A stretch of DNA of 64,000 nucleotides, taken from the NCBI GenBank assembly GCA_965231865.1, contig CBDDOJ010000001.1, forward strand, positions 372,001-436,000, in the 5' to 3' direction. Source of the stretch: WTGA01 sp965231865. GTDB lineage: Bacteria; Pseudomonadota; Gammaproteobacteria; Arenicellales; Poriferihabitantaceae. The translations under genes were made by a program, and so were the position numbers. This document shows positions 33,908 to 43,500 of the stretch, piece after piece (the stretch's first letter is position 1; each line of letters opens with the position of its first letter). The notes below the pieces were generated by a model, which saw nothing but the letters and a program-made list of their open reading frames with translations, was not told the origin of the DNA and ran no database searches.

Positions 33908-35059
33908 ATGAAATACGCATCCGGCAAGGTGAAATCAGATTCCCGCTCTACCATTGGTATCGAAGAGGAATATATGCTGGTGGATCCGCATACCGGAGAC
34001 CTGATCCGCAAGGTACACCGATCACTGATGCCTGCCATGCGAAAGAAACTCGGCAACCAGGTTTCGACCGAACTTCTTCAATCCCAGGTCGAAGTGGGCA
34101 CTCCCGTTTGCAACAGCATCCAGCAGGCCCGGGATGAACTCAGTTATTTGCGTACGACGGTCTCCGAAGTCGCCCATGACCACGACCTGGCCATCATTGC
34201 CGTTTCCACGCACCCCTTTGCCGAACCCCGGGACCAGGCGATCACACACAAACAGCGTTATGAGGTCCTGGCCCGGGAAATGCAGGCCGTCGTACGCAGA
34301 CTCCTAATCAGTGGAATGCACGTCCATGTCGGGGTTGAGGATGACGACCTGAGAATCGACTTGATGAATCAGGCCAGTTACATTTTGCCGCACCTGCTTG
34401 CATTGAGCACCTCGTCCCCTTTCTGGAAAGGGGAAGATACCGGATTAATGTCCTACCGCATGTCGGTCTGGAACGGCATGCCAAGAACCGGCATGCCGCA
34501 TCGGTTCGGGAGTTATTCGGATTACCAGCGACATGTCGATGTACTGGTTTCTGCCGGGGTCATACAGGATGCCACCGAGATCTGGTGGGACCTTCGACCC
34601 AGTGTGCACTATGACACCATTGAAATGCGGATCTCCGACCTGTGTACGACCTTGGAAGACACGCTATGCATTGCCGCGATCTACCAGTGCTGGCTGCACA
34701 TGTTGTTTCGGTTGCGAACCGCCAATCAGGAATGGCGGATCTATCCGAATATGCTCATTGATGAAAACCGCTGGCGCGCCCATCGATACGGCATCGACCA
34801 GGGGCTGATTGATTTCGGCATCGGCAAGGTGGTTGATTTCCCCCAGTTGCTGGAGGAACTACTCGGATTGATCCACGAAGATGCCGACGAGGCCGGGTGT
34901 CTGGATGAAATCAGCCATGCCCGGAAAATTATCCATCGTGGTACCAGCGCCCATCGCCAGCTTGCCGTTTTCAACGGGGCAATTGAACAGGGGGATGACC
35001 ACGAAACCGCCATGAAAAAAGTGGTGGACTGGCTGATTTCCGAGACCATGCGATTCTGA
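33908..35059 (+). CDS. YbdK/GCS2-type carboxylate-amine ligase
   Basis: A 383-residue member of the glutamate-cysteine ligase 2 family (YbdK type), which forms an amide bond between a carboxylate and an amine with ATP. STIGIEEEYMLVD at the N-terminus carries the metal-binding Glu residues, GMHVHVGVED the His pair, and SSPFWKGEDTGLMSYR and RPSVHYDTIEMRISD the substrate and ATP region. YbdK has weak glutamate-cysteine ligase activity in vitro, but its physiological role is uncertain. It stands alone between two long gaps. Confidence 0.88.
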   Translation: MKYASGKVKSDSRSTIGIEEEYMLVDPHTGDLIRKVHRSLMPAMRKKLGNQVSTELLQSQVEVGTPVCNSIQQARDELSYLRTTVSEVAHDHDLAIIAVSTHPFAEPRDQAITHKQRYEVLAREMQAVVRRLLISGMHVHVGVEDDDLRIDLMNQASYILPHLLALSTSSPFWKGEDTGLMSYRMSVWNGMPRTGMPHRFGSYSDYQRHVDVLVSAGVIQDATEIWWDLRPSVHYDTIEMRISDLCTTLEDTLCIAAIYQCWLHMLFRLRTANQEWRIYPNMLIDENRWRAHRYGIDQGLIDFGIGKVVDFPQLLEELLGLIHEDADEAGCLDEISHARKIIHRGTSAHRQLAVFNGAIEQGDDHETAMKKVVDWLISETMRF

Positions 35060-35579
35060 TTCCGCCGATTGCACGGAAACATCAGCTACCTCGGCCCACC
35101 CGGTGTATGGAAAGCCTCGAATCACGGTTCGGAAATAGGGGTTTCCAGGCATTCCGCGCGGTCTAATGCGTCCCTCCCGGAAAAAGGCCAGAGCGGCCCG
35201 TCCTGCCCGGTGTCTGCCGGACAATCCAACATCTTCTCACTGCTTGACTCGGTAGGGCCGGTAATGGGTCCTGATCGTGACCATGGACGATGCGACCATG
35301 AACACTGCTCGATGTTTTTCTGTGAACAGGAAGGTTCTGGAGTAGCTTCCGGGGGACTCAATTATCACGCGATATTGCCGTGCACACCGACTATTAAGCA
35401 AATTGGGGGGTTGAGTGGTGCCACCAAGACATTTGTTGCAAAACGGTACGGGAACCCTCTGGCCAATCTACACCGCTGGCTGAAACGGCGCTGGTCTGAT
35501 TCAGCCTGGCCGTGGCAACACCTGATTTTTGACAATATCATGGATTTGAGGCAGGATGGTGCGTCTTGGGGGAGAGAGA
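35060..35579. other. 520-base gap before the AAA ATPase gene
   Basis: A 174-codon open frame crosses most of it on the plus strand (35069-35593), but its composition, Cys/His/Ser-rich with no recognisable domain, speaks against coding. A TTGACA box at 35529-35534 could be a -35 for the ATPase gene, with only a poor -10. I see no RNA gene here. Confidence 0.4.
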
Positions 35580-36725
35580 ATGAGCACCGCTAATTTGAAA
35601 CGCCTGTTTAAACCCGGCACGGGAGTGGTACCCCCGCATCTGGCCGGCCGCAAGGAAGAGCAGGCCTACTTCCAGGATTGTGTCGATGACCTGAAAGATC
35701 GGGAACCGCCCAGTCGGGACCTGATTCTCTACGGTCCCCGGGGCAACGGAAAAACTGCCCTGCTCAGTTATCTGCAAACCAGGACACTCCAAAAAGAAAC
35801 CTCGAAGCTGGATATTCTATGGGTCACTCCAAACGAGATGGAGACCCTGGCCGAGTTAACCGACCGCTTGACGGAGGGCCATCAGACATTACGCAAGCGG
35901 TTCAAATCGGCCGGGTTTTCCGCTGGGGTCGGGCCTTTCCAGGCAAAAACGGAAATGGATTGGTCCCCAACCTCCTCGACCATCCGAAAGCTTCTGCAGG
36001 AGAGAAGTGGGAACAAGCCCTTAATCCTGATCATCGACGAAGCGCACCGGTTAAAGCCAGCGGTTGCCGAATCACTGTTGAACGCCAGTCAGTCAGTCCG
36101 CAGAGCAGGTAGCCCTTTCCTGCTGGTGCTGGCCGGCACGCCGAACCTTGAAGCCGCACTGAGGAAAGCCAATGCCTCGTTCTGGGACCGCAGCGAAATC
36201 CTTCCTTTGGGGCGTTTGTCACCGAAAGAAGCCGCCGAAGCACTCACCGTCCCGTTGCAAAAAGCCGGTATCGCCTTTGCCCCTGGTGCCATCGAGCACA
36301 TCGTGGAGCAGACCCACTGCTACCCCTTTTTCACCCAGGTCTGGGGAAGCTGCATTGCCCAGCAACTGCAACAGACAGGGGAGCGGATTATCTCCATGGA
36401 GACCGTCAAGGCGGCAGAAAAAGAGGTCATCAGAAAGCGCAACGCCATGTACCGGGTCCGGTTCAATGAACTGGACGGAATGAAGTTGCTGTCGGTGTCC
36501 AAGAGCATTGCCGATACTTTTTCCCAGTCTGGCTCACCGGTTGTGCATCGCGACGCGCTAAAGAAAGCAATTGAAAAAGGCCTGGCCGATGATGAACCGA
36601 TCACACATGAGCGTGTGATGGAAAAAATCGAGCAACTTGCTCAGCTGGGTTATGTCTGGCCGGTTGGGGCGTATGATTACGAACCGGGCATCCCGAGCCT
36701 GATGCCTTTTGTGCAAGGTGCTTGA
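35580..36725 (+). CDS. orphan AAA-type ATPase
   Basis: A 381-residue AAA/Orc1-like ATPase. Walker A is GPRGNGKT (52-59), Walker B is LILIIDEAHR (near 150), and FLLVLAGTPNL (near 190) is the sensor 1 region. About 120 C-terminal residues probably form a winged-helix-like lid (AIEKGLADDEPI, then RVMEKIEQLAQLGYV). Relatives of this type occur as stand-alone genes, and others assist transposition (TniB/ExeA type) or defence. No partner gene is evident: both flanks are gaps of over 500 bases. ATG 35580 follows GGGAGAGAGA. Function not established. Confidence 0.75.
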   Translation: MSTANLKRLFKPGTGVVPPHLAGRKEEQAYFQDCVDDLKDREPPSRDLILYGPRGNGKTALLSYLQTRTLQKETSKLDILWVTPNEMETLAELTDRLTEGHQTLRKRFKSAGFSAGVGPFQAKTEMDWSPTSSTIRKLLQERSGNKPLILIIDEAHRLKPAVAESLLNASQSVRRAGSPFLLVLAGTPNLEAALRKANASFWDRSEILPLGRLSPKEAAEALTVPLQKAGIAFAPGAIEHIVEQTHCYPFFTQVWGSCIAQQLQQTGERIISMETVKAAEKEVIRKRNAMYRVRFNELDGMKLLSVSKSIADTFSQSGSPVVHRDALKKAIEKGLADDEPITHERVMEKIEQLAQLGYVWPVGAYDYEPGIPSLMPFVQGA

Positions 36726-36875
36726 CTGTCCCAAGCCAGAAAAAAGGAAACTGAACCGCGTACCGTACTGTCAGCGGCCGAACAAGTCGAACAATAGCGG
36801 AACCAGCCTGTCAAAAAAAGATAACGGCATCAAACTCTGAGCCATACAGGGCCAGGCCGAGCAACTCGATCCGGG

Positions 36876-36898
36876 AAAAGGGCCTTTGACCCCTTTTT
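36876..36898 (+). terminator. possible terminator downstream of the AAA ATPase gene
   Basis: AAAAGGG (36876-36882) pairs with CCCTTTT (36891-36897) around an 8-base loop, and the T-run continues one base before a C. It is 150 bases after the gene end, so it may only be a fortuitous hairpin. Confidence 0.35.
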
Positions 36899-37075
36899 CT
36901 TTCCTTCGAAGCGACCGATACAATCCTTGGGACAGCATTTCTGATTTACACAGGGAGACCGAACGCTTACGACCGGGGCTGTTACTACTGGCATACCCCC
37001 CAGGCCAAGGCACACCATGTCGGACCGGCGGAGAAAGTCGGAACCAGCATTGAAACTGCCATGCGGTAATCGGTC

Positions 37076-37207
37076 TCACAGTTTGTTCATGGCACGACGG
37101 TGCTTCCGATTCTTCGGCCTTCTCATGTCTCGATGGACAACGGTTTCCTGAATGCTTATCTGCGGACGTCCATCCGGAGCGACTTTAATCTGAACTTCAC
37201 ACGCCAT
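37076..37207 (-). CDS. possible 43-residue basic small protein
   Basis: Begins at ATG (complement of 37205-37207) with GGGGAG 3-4 bases upstream, a strong ribosome site. The translation starts MACEVQIKVAPDGRPQISIQ and ends with the basic tail RRPKNRKHRRAMNKL. It looks more protein-like than other frames in this gap. No family is recognised. The spacing from the ribosome site to the start is short. It could be a remnant of a longer gene. Confidence 0.35.
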   Translation of the reverse strand: MACEVQIKVAPDGRPQISIQETVVHRDMRRPKNRKHRRAMNKL

Positions 37208-37314
37208 TCTCCCCTTTTTCAGATTCCGGACGCTGGCCCGTGATCCCATTTACCGGATTTTCACCGGGTCGCCCCTTGTGAGACCGCCATCGAAATCCGT
37301 TTTCCGGGAATGAC

Positions 37315-37980
37315 TCAGGACAGAAACCGGGTGAATGCAGAAACCTCTTCCCGGGTGGTCCGGTAATGATTCACCGGATCGCTGCAATCTTCATATCCCA
37401 GTGCCATCCCGCAAACCAGCACATGACGGTCGTCATATCCGGCATGGCGTTTCACGGTTTCCGGATATTCCCCCAGTGAAGCCTGTGGGCAGGTGGCCAG
37501 GCCCTGATCCAGGGCAGCCAGCATAATGGACTGGATAAACATGCCAACATCGAGATACGAGCCGGTTTCGAGACCCCGGTCCATAAAGAACAGCAGGACG
37601 ACCGGCGCATCAAAGGCACGATAGTTCGCGGCCCACTGGGATTTCCGGCGTTCGAGGTCATCGCGTTGTATGCCCAGGGCGGAATACAACGCCATCCCGC
37701 ATGCGACCCGCCTGGCCTTGAATGGCTCCTTCCAGTCCACCGGGTAGTAGTTGTACTCCATTTTCCCCCGGATCCCGGCATCGAACAGTTCCCCGATTTC
37801 CCGGCATAGCGCGGCCTTGCTCTCGCCGGACAGGACCACCACCTCCCAGGGTTGGGCGTTGGTTCCGGATGCAGCCCACCGGGCGGATTCCAGGATCGCG
37901 GTGACCTGCCTGGTGCTCACTTCCCGGTCCAGAAAGGCCCGTACCGATTTTCGGCTTTTCAATGCTTCATTCACGTTCAT
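37315..37980 (-). CDS. nitroreductase-family flavoprotein
   Basis: A 221-residue FMN-dependent NAD(P)H oxidoreductase fold. NEALKSRKSVRAFLDREVS is the classic N-terminal FMN-binding RRSVR.F segment, then SARWAASGTNAQPWEVVVLSG, and near the end FIQSIMLAALDQGLATCPQASL and VLVCGMALGYED. Natural substrates of such enzymes are rarely clear. It is the last gene of the icmF unit and begins 5 bases after the acyl-CoA synthetase stop, so it probably works on the same or a related pathway. Confidence 0.87.
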   Translation of the reverse strand: MNVNEALKSRKSVRAFLDREVSTRQVTAILESARWAASGTNAQPWEVVVLSGESKAALCREIGELFDAGIRGKMEYNYYPVDWKEPFKARRVACGMALYSALGIQRDDLERRKSQWAANYRAFDAPVVLLFFMDRGLETGSYLDVGMFIQSIMLAALDQGLATCPQASLGEYPETVKRHAGYDDRHVLVCGMALGYEDCSDPVNHYRTTREEVSAFTRFLS

Positions 37981-37985
37981 GTTTT

Positions 37986-39599
37986 TCAGTTGAGCTCCCT
38001 CAGTTTGCGTCGAATGATTTTTCCGGTGGTGGTGAATGGAAAATTCTCAATAAAATCGATTTCCCTGGGATACTCATGGGCAGACAGTCTCATTTTGACC
38101 CATTGCTGCAGTTCCTCCCTGAGTGCCCCGGTCTCCTCATACCCCACATTGAGTTTCACGAACGCCTTCACGATTTCAGTGCGCATCGGGTCGGGTTTGC
38201 CGATGACTGCAGACATGGCGACCGCAGGATGGCCCAACAGGCAGTTCTCGATTTCCCCCGGTCCGATACGGTAACCGGATGACGTGATGACGTCGTCCTC
38301 CCGGCCAACAAACCGTAAGGCACCACTGGGCTCCCGTATCCCGGTGTCTCCGGTCAACAGCCACTCCCCCCGGTATTTTTCTTTCGTTTTCTCCTCATTG
38401 TTCCAGTATCCCAGGAACATTACCGGATTTGGGCCCCGAACCGCAATTTGCCCCAACTTGCCCACTCCCCGTATTTCGCCGTCGGCCGAGATCACCTGCA
38501 CATCATGTCCGGGCACGGCAAATCCCATCACCCCCGGTTCCGGTTTCCTCAGGCACCCGCAGGAAGAAACAATCATATTGCATTCCGTCTGACCATAGAA
38601 TTCATTAATCCAGATTCCGAAGGCTTCCCTGCCCCATTCCAGCAACTCGGCACCCAGTGACTCCCCGGCGCTTGCGATACTGCGCAGGGGCGAAACCCGC
38701 CGGTTCGGGACATCCTCCTCCATCCGCATCATTTTCAAGGCCGTCGGCGGCAAAAAGGCATTGCGAATCCCGTGTTTATGGATGAACGCAAAGGCCTTTT
38801 TTCCATTGAACTTGTCAAATCTTCGGGAGACGACCGGAACGCCGTGATACAACGCGGGCATCAGGACATCCATCAACCCCCCGATCCACGCCCAATCTGC
38901 AGGGGTCCAGATTTTGTCCCCGGGCTGCGGAAAGAAATCATGGCTCATTTCCACCCCCGGCAGGTGGCCCAGCAGGGTGCGGTGGGCATGCAGGGCCCCC
39001 TTTGGATTGCCGGTTGTACCGGATGTATACACAATCAGCGCAGGGTCTTCAGCGCGGGTATTCCGGGGAGCACCGTCACCGCGGACCCCGGGCAGTTCAC
39101 TGCACAGGTCCAGGACATCCTCACCGCTTCCATGGGTACACAGAATGTGTCGAAGCCCCGGCAAATCGTCACGGATTTCACGTATTTTGTTCGCTCCATC
39201 GAGATTGGTGACCACCACTTTTGCGGAAGAGTCCAACAGGCGGTATTGCAGCGCCTCCTGACCGAACAGCGTGAACAGGGGAATGGAGATGGCCCCCATT
39301 TTCCAGGCTGCGATATGGGCAACCGCCGTCCAGGGGTTCTGGGGCAACAGGATGCCCACCCGGTCATTGGCCCGAATCCCCAAATCGGCCAACAGGGCCA
39401 TCAGCTGATTCGACTGTGCCCGAAGTTGCCCGTAGGAGAGGTGTTCAACCGCTTCTCCGTTGTCGTGGATGATGGCCACCCGGTCAGGTTCCCTGTCGGC
39501 CCATTGATCACATACCGAGACGCCCATGTTGAAGAACTCCGGGATGTTCCAGTGGAAGCGGTCCCGGACTTCTTCCAGTGTATCTCCCCGTGGCAACAT
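37986..39599 (-). CDS. AMP-forming acyl-CoA synthetase (medium-chain/acetyl-CoA synthetase-like)
   Basis: A 537-residue adenylate-forming ligase. Key motifs are IVYTSGTTGNPKGALHAH (about 189-206), EFYGQTECN, GEWLLTGDTGI, the hinge FVGREDDVITSSGYRIGP and the C-terminal Lys in TTTGKIIRRKLRE. The SSGYRIGP form resembles the medium-chain and branched acyl-CoA synthetase group rather than long-chain FadD. It would activate a short or branched acid. It follows the 3-hydroxyacyl-CoA dehydrogenase by 18 bases and is in the unit with icmF. Confidence 0.87.
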   Translation of the reverse strand: MLPRGDTLEEVRDRFHWNIPEFFNMGVSVCDQWADREPDRVAIIHDNGEAVEHLSYGQLRAQSNQLMALLADLGIRANDRVGILLPQNPWTAVAHIAAWKMGAISIPLFTLFGQEALQYRLLDSSAKVVVTNLDGANKIREIRDDLPGLRHILCTHGSGEDVLDLCSELPGVRGDGAPRNTRAEDPALIVYTSGTTGNPKGALHAHRTLLGHLPGVEMSHDFFPQPGDKIWTPADWAWIGGLMDVLMPALYHGVPVVSRRFDKFNGKKAFAFIHKHGIRNAFLPPTALKMMRMEEDVPNRRVSPLRSIASAGESLGAELLEWGREAFGIWINEFYGQTECNMIVSSCGCLRKPEPGVMGFAVPGHDVQVISADGEIRGVGKLGQIAVRGPNPVMFLGYWNNEEKTKEKYRGEWLLTGDTGIREPSGALRFVGREDDVITSSGYRIGPGEIENCLLGHPAVAMSAVIGKPDPMRTEIVKAFVKLNVGYEETGALREELQQWVKMRLSAHEYPREIDFIENFPFTTTGKIIRRKLRELN

Positions 39600-39617
39600 G
39601 AACGCAGCTTCCGAAAG

Positions 39618-40469
39618 TCAGGGGTACGGGTAAAATCCCTGGCCGGTTTTTCGGCCCAGCAGATTGGCATCCACCATTTTGGTCAGCAGGGGACAGGGCC
39701 GGAATTTCGGGTCACCCGTGCCGCGTTGCAGGACCTCCAGGACGGACAGTACCACATCCAGGCCGATCAGATCCGCCAAAGCCAGGGGGCCAATGGGATG
39801 ATTCATTCCCAGCACCATGATTTCATCAATGGCTTCCGCTTCCGCAATGCCTTCATGCAGCGCAAAAATGGCTTCATTGATCATCGGCACCAAAATACGA
39901 TTGGAGACAAATCCCGGACTGTCGTTGACAAAGACCGGCGTTTTGCCCAGTTTCAGGGCCAGTTGCTCCGTTTCCCGGCAGGTCTTCTCACTCGTCTGGT
40001 AGGCCCGCACCACCTCTACCAGCTTCATCAAGGGCACCGGATTCATGAAATGCATGCCAATGACCCGGTCCGCCCTGGCCGTCTGCGCTGCAAGCCGGGT
40101 CAGGGAAATGGAAGAGGTATTGGATGCCAGGATGGTTTCATCCGGGCAAATGCGGTCGAGTTTCTGCAGGAGATCCGATTTCACCGCCAGGTTTTCTGTC
40201 ACCGCTTCGACAATGAATTCACAGCGGTGCAGGGAATCCAACCGCTGGGATGTGCGGATGGACGCGATGACCCGATCCTTGTGTTCGGGGGTCATCCATT
40301 CCTTTTTCACCAGCCGTCCCAGGCTGACATCCATGGCCTCCATGCCCTGATACAGTCGTTGTGCATCGACATCCACCAACCGTACCTCAAACCCGGATGT
40401 CGAGAAGACCTGGGCAATGCCATTTCCCATGGTTCCCGCACCGATGACCCCTATGCTGGTCATCTCCAT
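39618..40469 (-). CDS. 3-hydroxybutyryl-CoA / 3-hydroxyacyl-CoA dehydrogenase
   Basis: A 283-residue NAD-dependent dehydrogenase of the Hbd/PaaH group. The Rossmann loop is GAGTMGNGIAQ (10-20), followed by an Asp at the end of strand 2 (LVDVD) that selects NAD. Catalytic residues are in ASNTSSISLT and MHFMNPVPLMKLVEV (His-Asn), and C-terminal NHPIGPLALADLIGLD and GRKTGQGFYPYP are typical. In this unit it could oxidise the 3-hydroxyacyl-CoA made from a straight or branched acyl-CoA. Confidence 0.9.
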   Translation of the reverse strand: MEMTSIGVIGAGTMGNGIAQVFSTSGFEVRLVDVDAQRLYQGMEAMDVSLGRLVKKEWMTPEHKDRVIASIRTSQRLDSLHRCEFIVEAVTENLAVKSDLLQKLDRICPDETILASNTSSISLTRLAAQTARADRVIGMHFMNPVPLMKLVEVVRAYQTSEKTCRETEQLALKLGKTPVFVNDSPGFVSNRILVPMINEAIFALHEGIAEAEAIDEIMVLGMNHPIGPLALADLIGLDVVLSVLEVLQRGTGDPKFRPCPLLTKMVDANLLGRKTGQGFYPYP

Positions 40470-40554
40470 TCCTGACTCGACGGGTCCTCAGCCCGGGGCA
40501 TGGCGGTTTCCGGAAACGATGTGTTCGATGAAAGCGGTCATCTCCGTTTAATTT

Positions 40555-43500
40555 TCACATGTTTCGCCGATACTGGCCACCCACCTCATAGAGTGCAGAT
40601 GAAATCTCACCAAGCGAACAATACCGGACCGCATTCATCAGTTCGGAAAAAATGTTCTCATTGCGGACCGCCGCCTTCTTGACGCGGTCCAGGGCCTGTT
40701 GGGAATGCTCCCGGTGACGCTCCTTGAAATCCCGGAGCCGGGTAATCTGGCTCTGTTTTTCCTTTTCGGTCGAGCGGGACAATTCCATGGATACGGTGTC
40801 TTCCACCGGGTCGGGATTGAGAAAGGTATTGACCCCGATAATGGGTTGCGTCCCTTCGTGTTTCCGGTGTTCATAATACAGGGATTCTTCCTGGATTTTC
40901 CCTCGCTGATACCCGGTCTCCATGGCACCGAGAACCCCGCCCCTTTCTGAAATCCGTTCAAACTCCGAAAGCACCGCCTCTTCCAGCAAATCGGTGAGTT
41001 CATCAATGATGAAACTGCCCTGATTCGGATTTTCGTTCATGGCCAGCCCCCACTCCCGGTTAATGATCAGCTGGATGGCCAGAGCCCGTCGCACGGATTC
41101 CTCGGTGGGGGTGGTGATGGCCTCATCAAAGGCATTGGTATGCAGGCTGTTGCAGTTGTCATAGATCGCAATCAACGCCTGAAGCGTGGTACGTATATCA
41201 TTGAAATCGATTTCCTGGGCGTGCAGTGACCGCCCCGAAGTCTGGATATGGTACTTCAGTTTCTGGGACCGTTCGCTGGCACCATACCGCTCCCGCATCG
41301 CCACGGCCCAGATTCGCCGGGCCACCCGCCCCATGACCGTGTATTCCGGACACATTCCATTGCTGAAAAAGAAGGATAAATTGGCGGCAAAATCATCAAT
41401 TTCCATTCCCCTTGCCAGGTAGGCCTCCACATAGGTAAACCCATTGGCAAGGGTGAACGCCAACTGGCTGATCGGGTTGGCCCCCGCTTCGGCAATATGA
41501 TATCCGGAGATGGACACCGAATAGAAGTTGCGGATATGGTACCGGGTGAAATACTCCTGGATATCCCCCATCAGTTTCAGGGAAAATTCCGTTGAAAAGA
41601 TACAGGTATTCTGGCCCTGGTCCTCTTTGAGGATATCGGCCTGGACGGTGCCGCGCACATTCTCCAGTGCATGGAGCCGGATGTTTTCAAATTCAGACTC
41701 ATCCGGAGAACGCTGTTCGTTCTCGACAAATGCACAGACCTGCTGATCAATGGCCGCATTCAGAAACATCGCCAGTATGATCGGCGCCGGGCCATTGATG
41801 GTCATGGATACCGAGGTGGCGGGATGGCACAGGTCAAAGCCATCATACAACACCTTCATGTCATCCAGGGTTGCCACGGAAACGCCGGAATTCCCCACCT
41901 TGCCATAGATATCCGGCCGCTCGTCCGGGTCGCACCCATACAGGGTCACCGAATCGAACGCGGTGGACAGCCGCTTGGCGTCGGAGTGCCGGGACAGGTT
42001 CCTGAAACGCCGATTCGTCTTGAAGGCATCCCCTTCCCCGGCAAACATCCTGGTCGGATCTTCATTGTCGCGCTTGAACGGAAAGACTCCCCCCGTAAAG
42101 GGAAAACTCCCCGGCAGATTTTCCAGCATCAACCACTTCCCCAGTTCCCCATGATCTTCGTATCGTGGCAGCGACACCCTGGAAACCAGTGTTCCGGACA
42201 GGGTTTCGCGCTTCAGCCGGTTGGAAATGCGGCGGCCCCGGACGGCAATGCTCAACTCCCCGGCGGAATACTCCTCGACCTTCTTTCCCCAGCCGGTCAA
42301 TTGATCTTTCAGGCCGGGGTCCAGGTTTGCGGACCTGTCGCGGATCATCCGGTCAAGCCCTTCATGGTCTTCATGACCGGCCTTGCGCAGCATCTCCCTG
42401 CTGGCTTCGAGCTGCTGGATCTCCCGGGCAATCAATGACTGTTCCCAGGCATACTGCTTGTAACCGCGGACCGATTCCGAAATTTCCGCGAGGTACCGGC
42501 TCCGTTTCTCCGGAATGATCTGGTTCTGGTCCGTGGAGACCCGTGTCTCAACCCGGTCCAGCCGATTGGTCCGGGACGACATCCCCTTTTCTTCAAGCTG
42601 ACTCAGAATTTCCTGGAACAACGCGGTCATGCCATCATCATTGAACCGGGATGCGATGGTTCCGAAAACCGGCATCGATTCGGGTCTCGATGCAAATTCA
42701 TTGCGGTTGCGCTGGACCTGCTTGCAGACATCCCGATAGGCATCGGCCGCTCCCTTGCGATCAAACTTGTTGATGGCGATCACATCGGCAAAATCGAGCA
42801 TGTCGATCTTCTCCAGCTGGGACTGCGCCCCGAATTCAGGGGTCATCACGTAAAGGGAACAATCCACCATGGCCGATATTTCGGTGTTGCCCTGGCCAAT
42901 CCCCGGGGTTTCCACGATGACCAGGCCAAATCCGGCACATTTGAGCAGATCAATCATCCGCGGGACGTAGTGGGGGATTTCGGCGGTGCTGTCCCGGGTG
43001 GCGATGGAACGCATGAAAATGCCGGGATGGTCAATGGCGTTCATTCGAATGCGGTCACCGAGCAGGGCACCCCCCGTACGCCGGCGGGTGGGGTCCACGG
43101 CGAGGATTGCGATTTTCACTCCATCCCCCCATCCCATGCGAAATCGCAGGACCAGTTCGTCCGTCAGCGATGATTTTCCCGCTCCCCCGGTTCCCGTGAT
43201 GCCGAGGACGGGAACCGGGCTCCCGCCGTGGACCGCGGCTTCAGACAGGTCTGCCATCAATGCCTGACTCGCGGTTCCGTTTTCCACCGCAGAAAGTGCA
43301 TGGGCCAGTGCCCTGAGATTGCCATCCCGGATGGGTTCCAGTCGGTCCGGGGCATCCACCGCCGGATCAAACTGGCTGAGGGCGATGGTATTCTCGATCA
43401 TGCCGTTCAACCCCAGTTGCTGGCCATCTTCCGGCGTATAGATCCGGGTAATCCCGTATTTCTCCAGCAATGCCTTTTCTTCCGGAACAATGACACCGCC

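Larger units (their letters stand above)
36726..37314. other. 589-base gap after the AAA ATPase gene
   Basis: Apart from a small minus-strand ORF (37076-37207) and a hairpin (36876-36898) I see no gene. Longer open frames on the minus strand (36771-37079) overlap the small ORF by 4 bases, but their composition is not protein-like. Confidence 0.4.

Noticed and set aside
35069..35593. 174-codon plus-strand frame before the AAA ATPase gene
   Set aside because: No ribosome site, no recognisable domain, unusual residue mix, and it runs into the ATPase gene out of frame.
38772..40475. 567-codon frame antisense to the acyl-CoA synthetase and 3-hydroxyacyl-CoA dehydrogenase
   Set aside because: It spans two confirmed genes on the other strand and is rich in His, Gln and Arg as reverse-strand shadows are.
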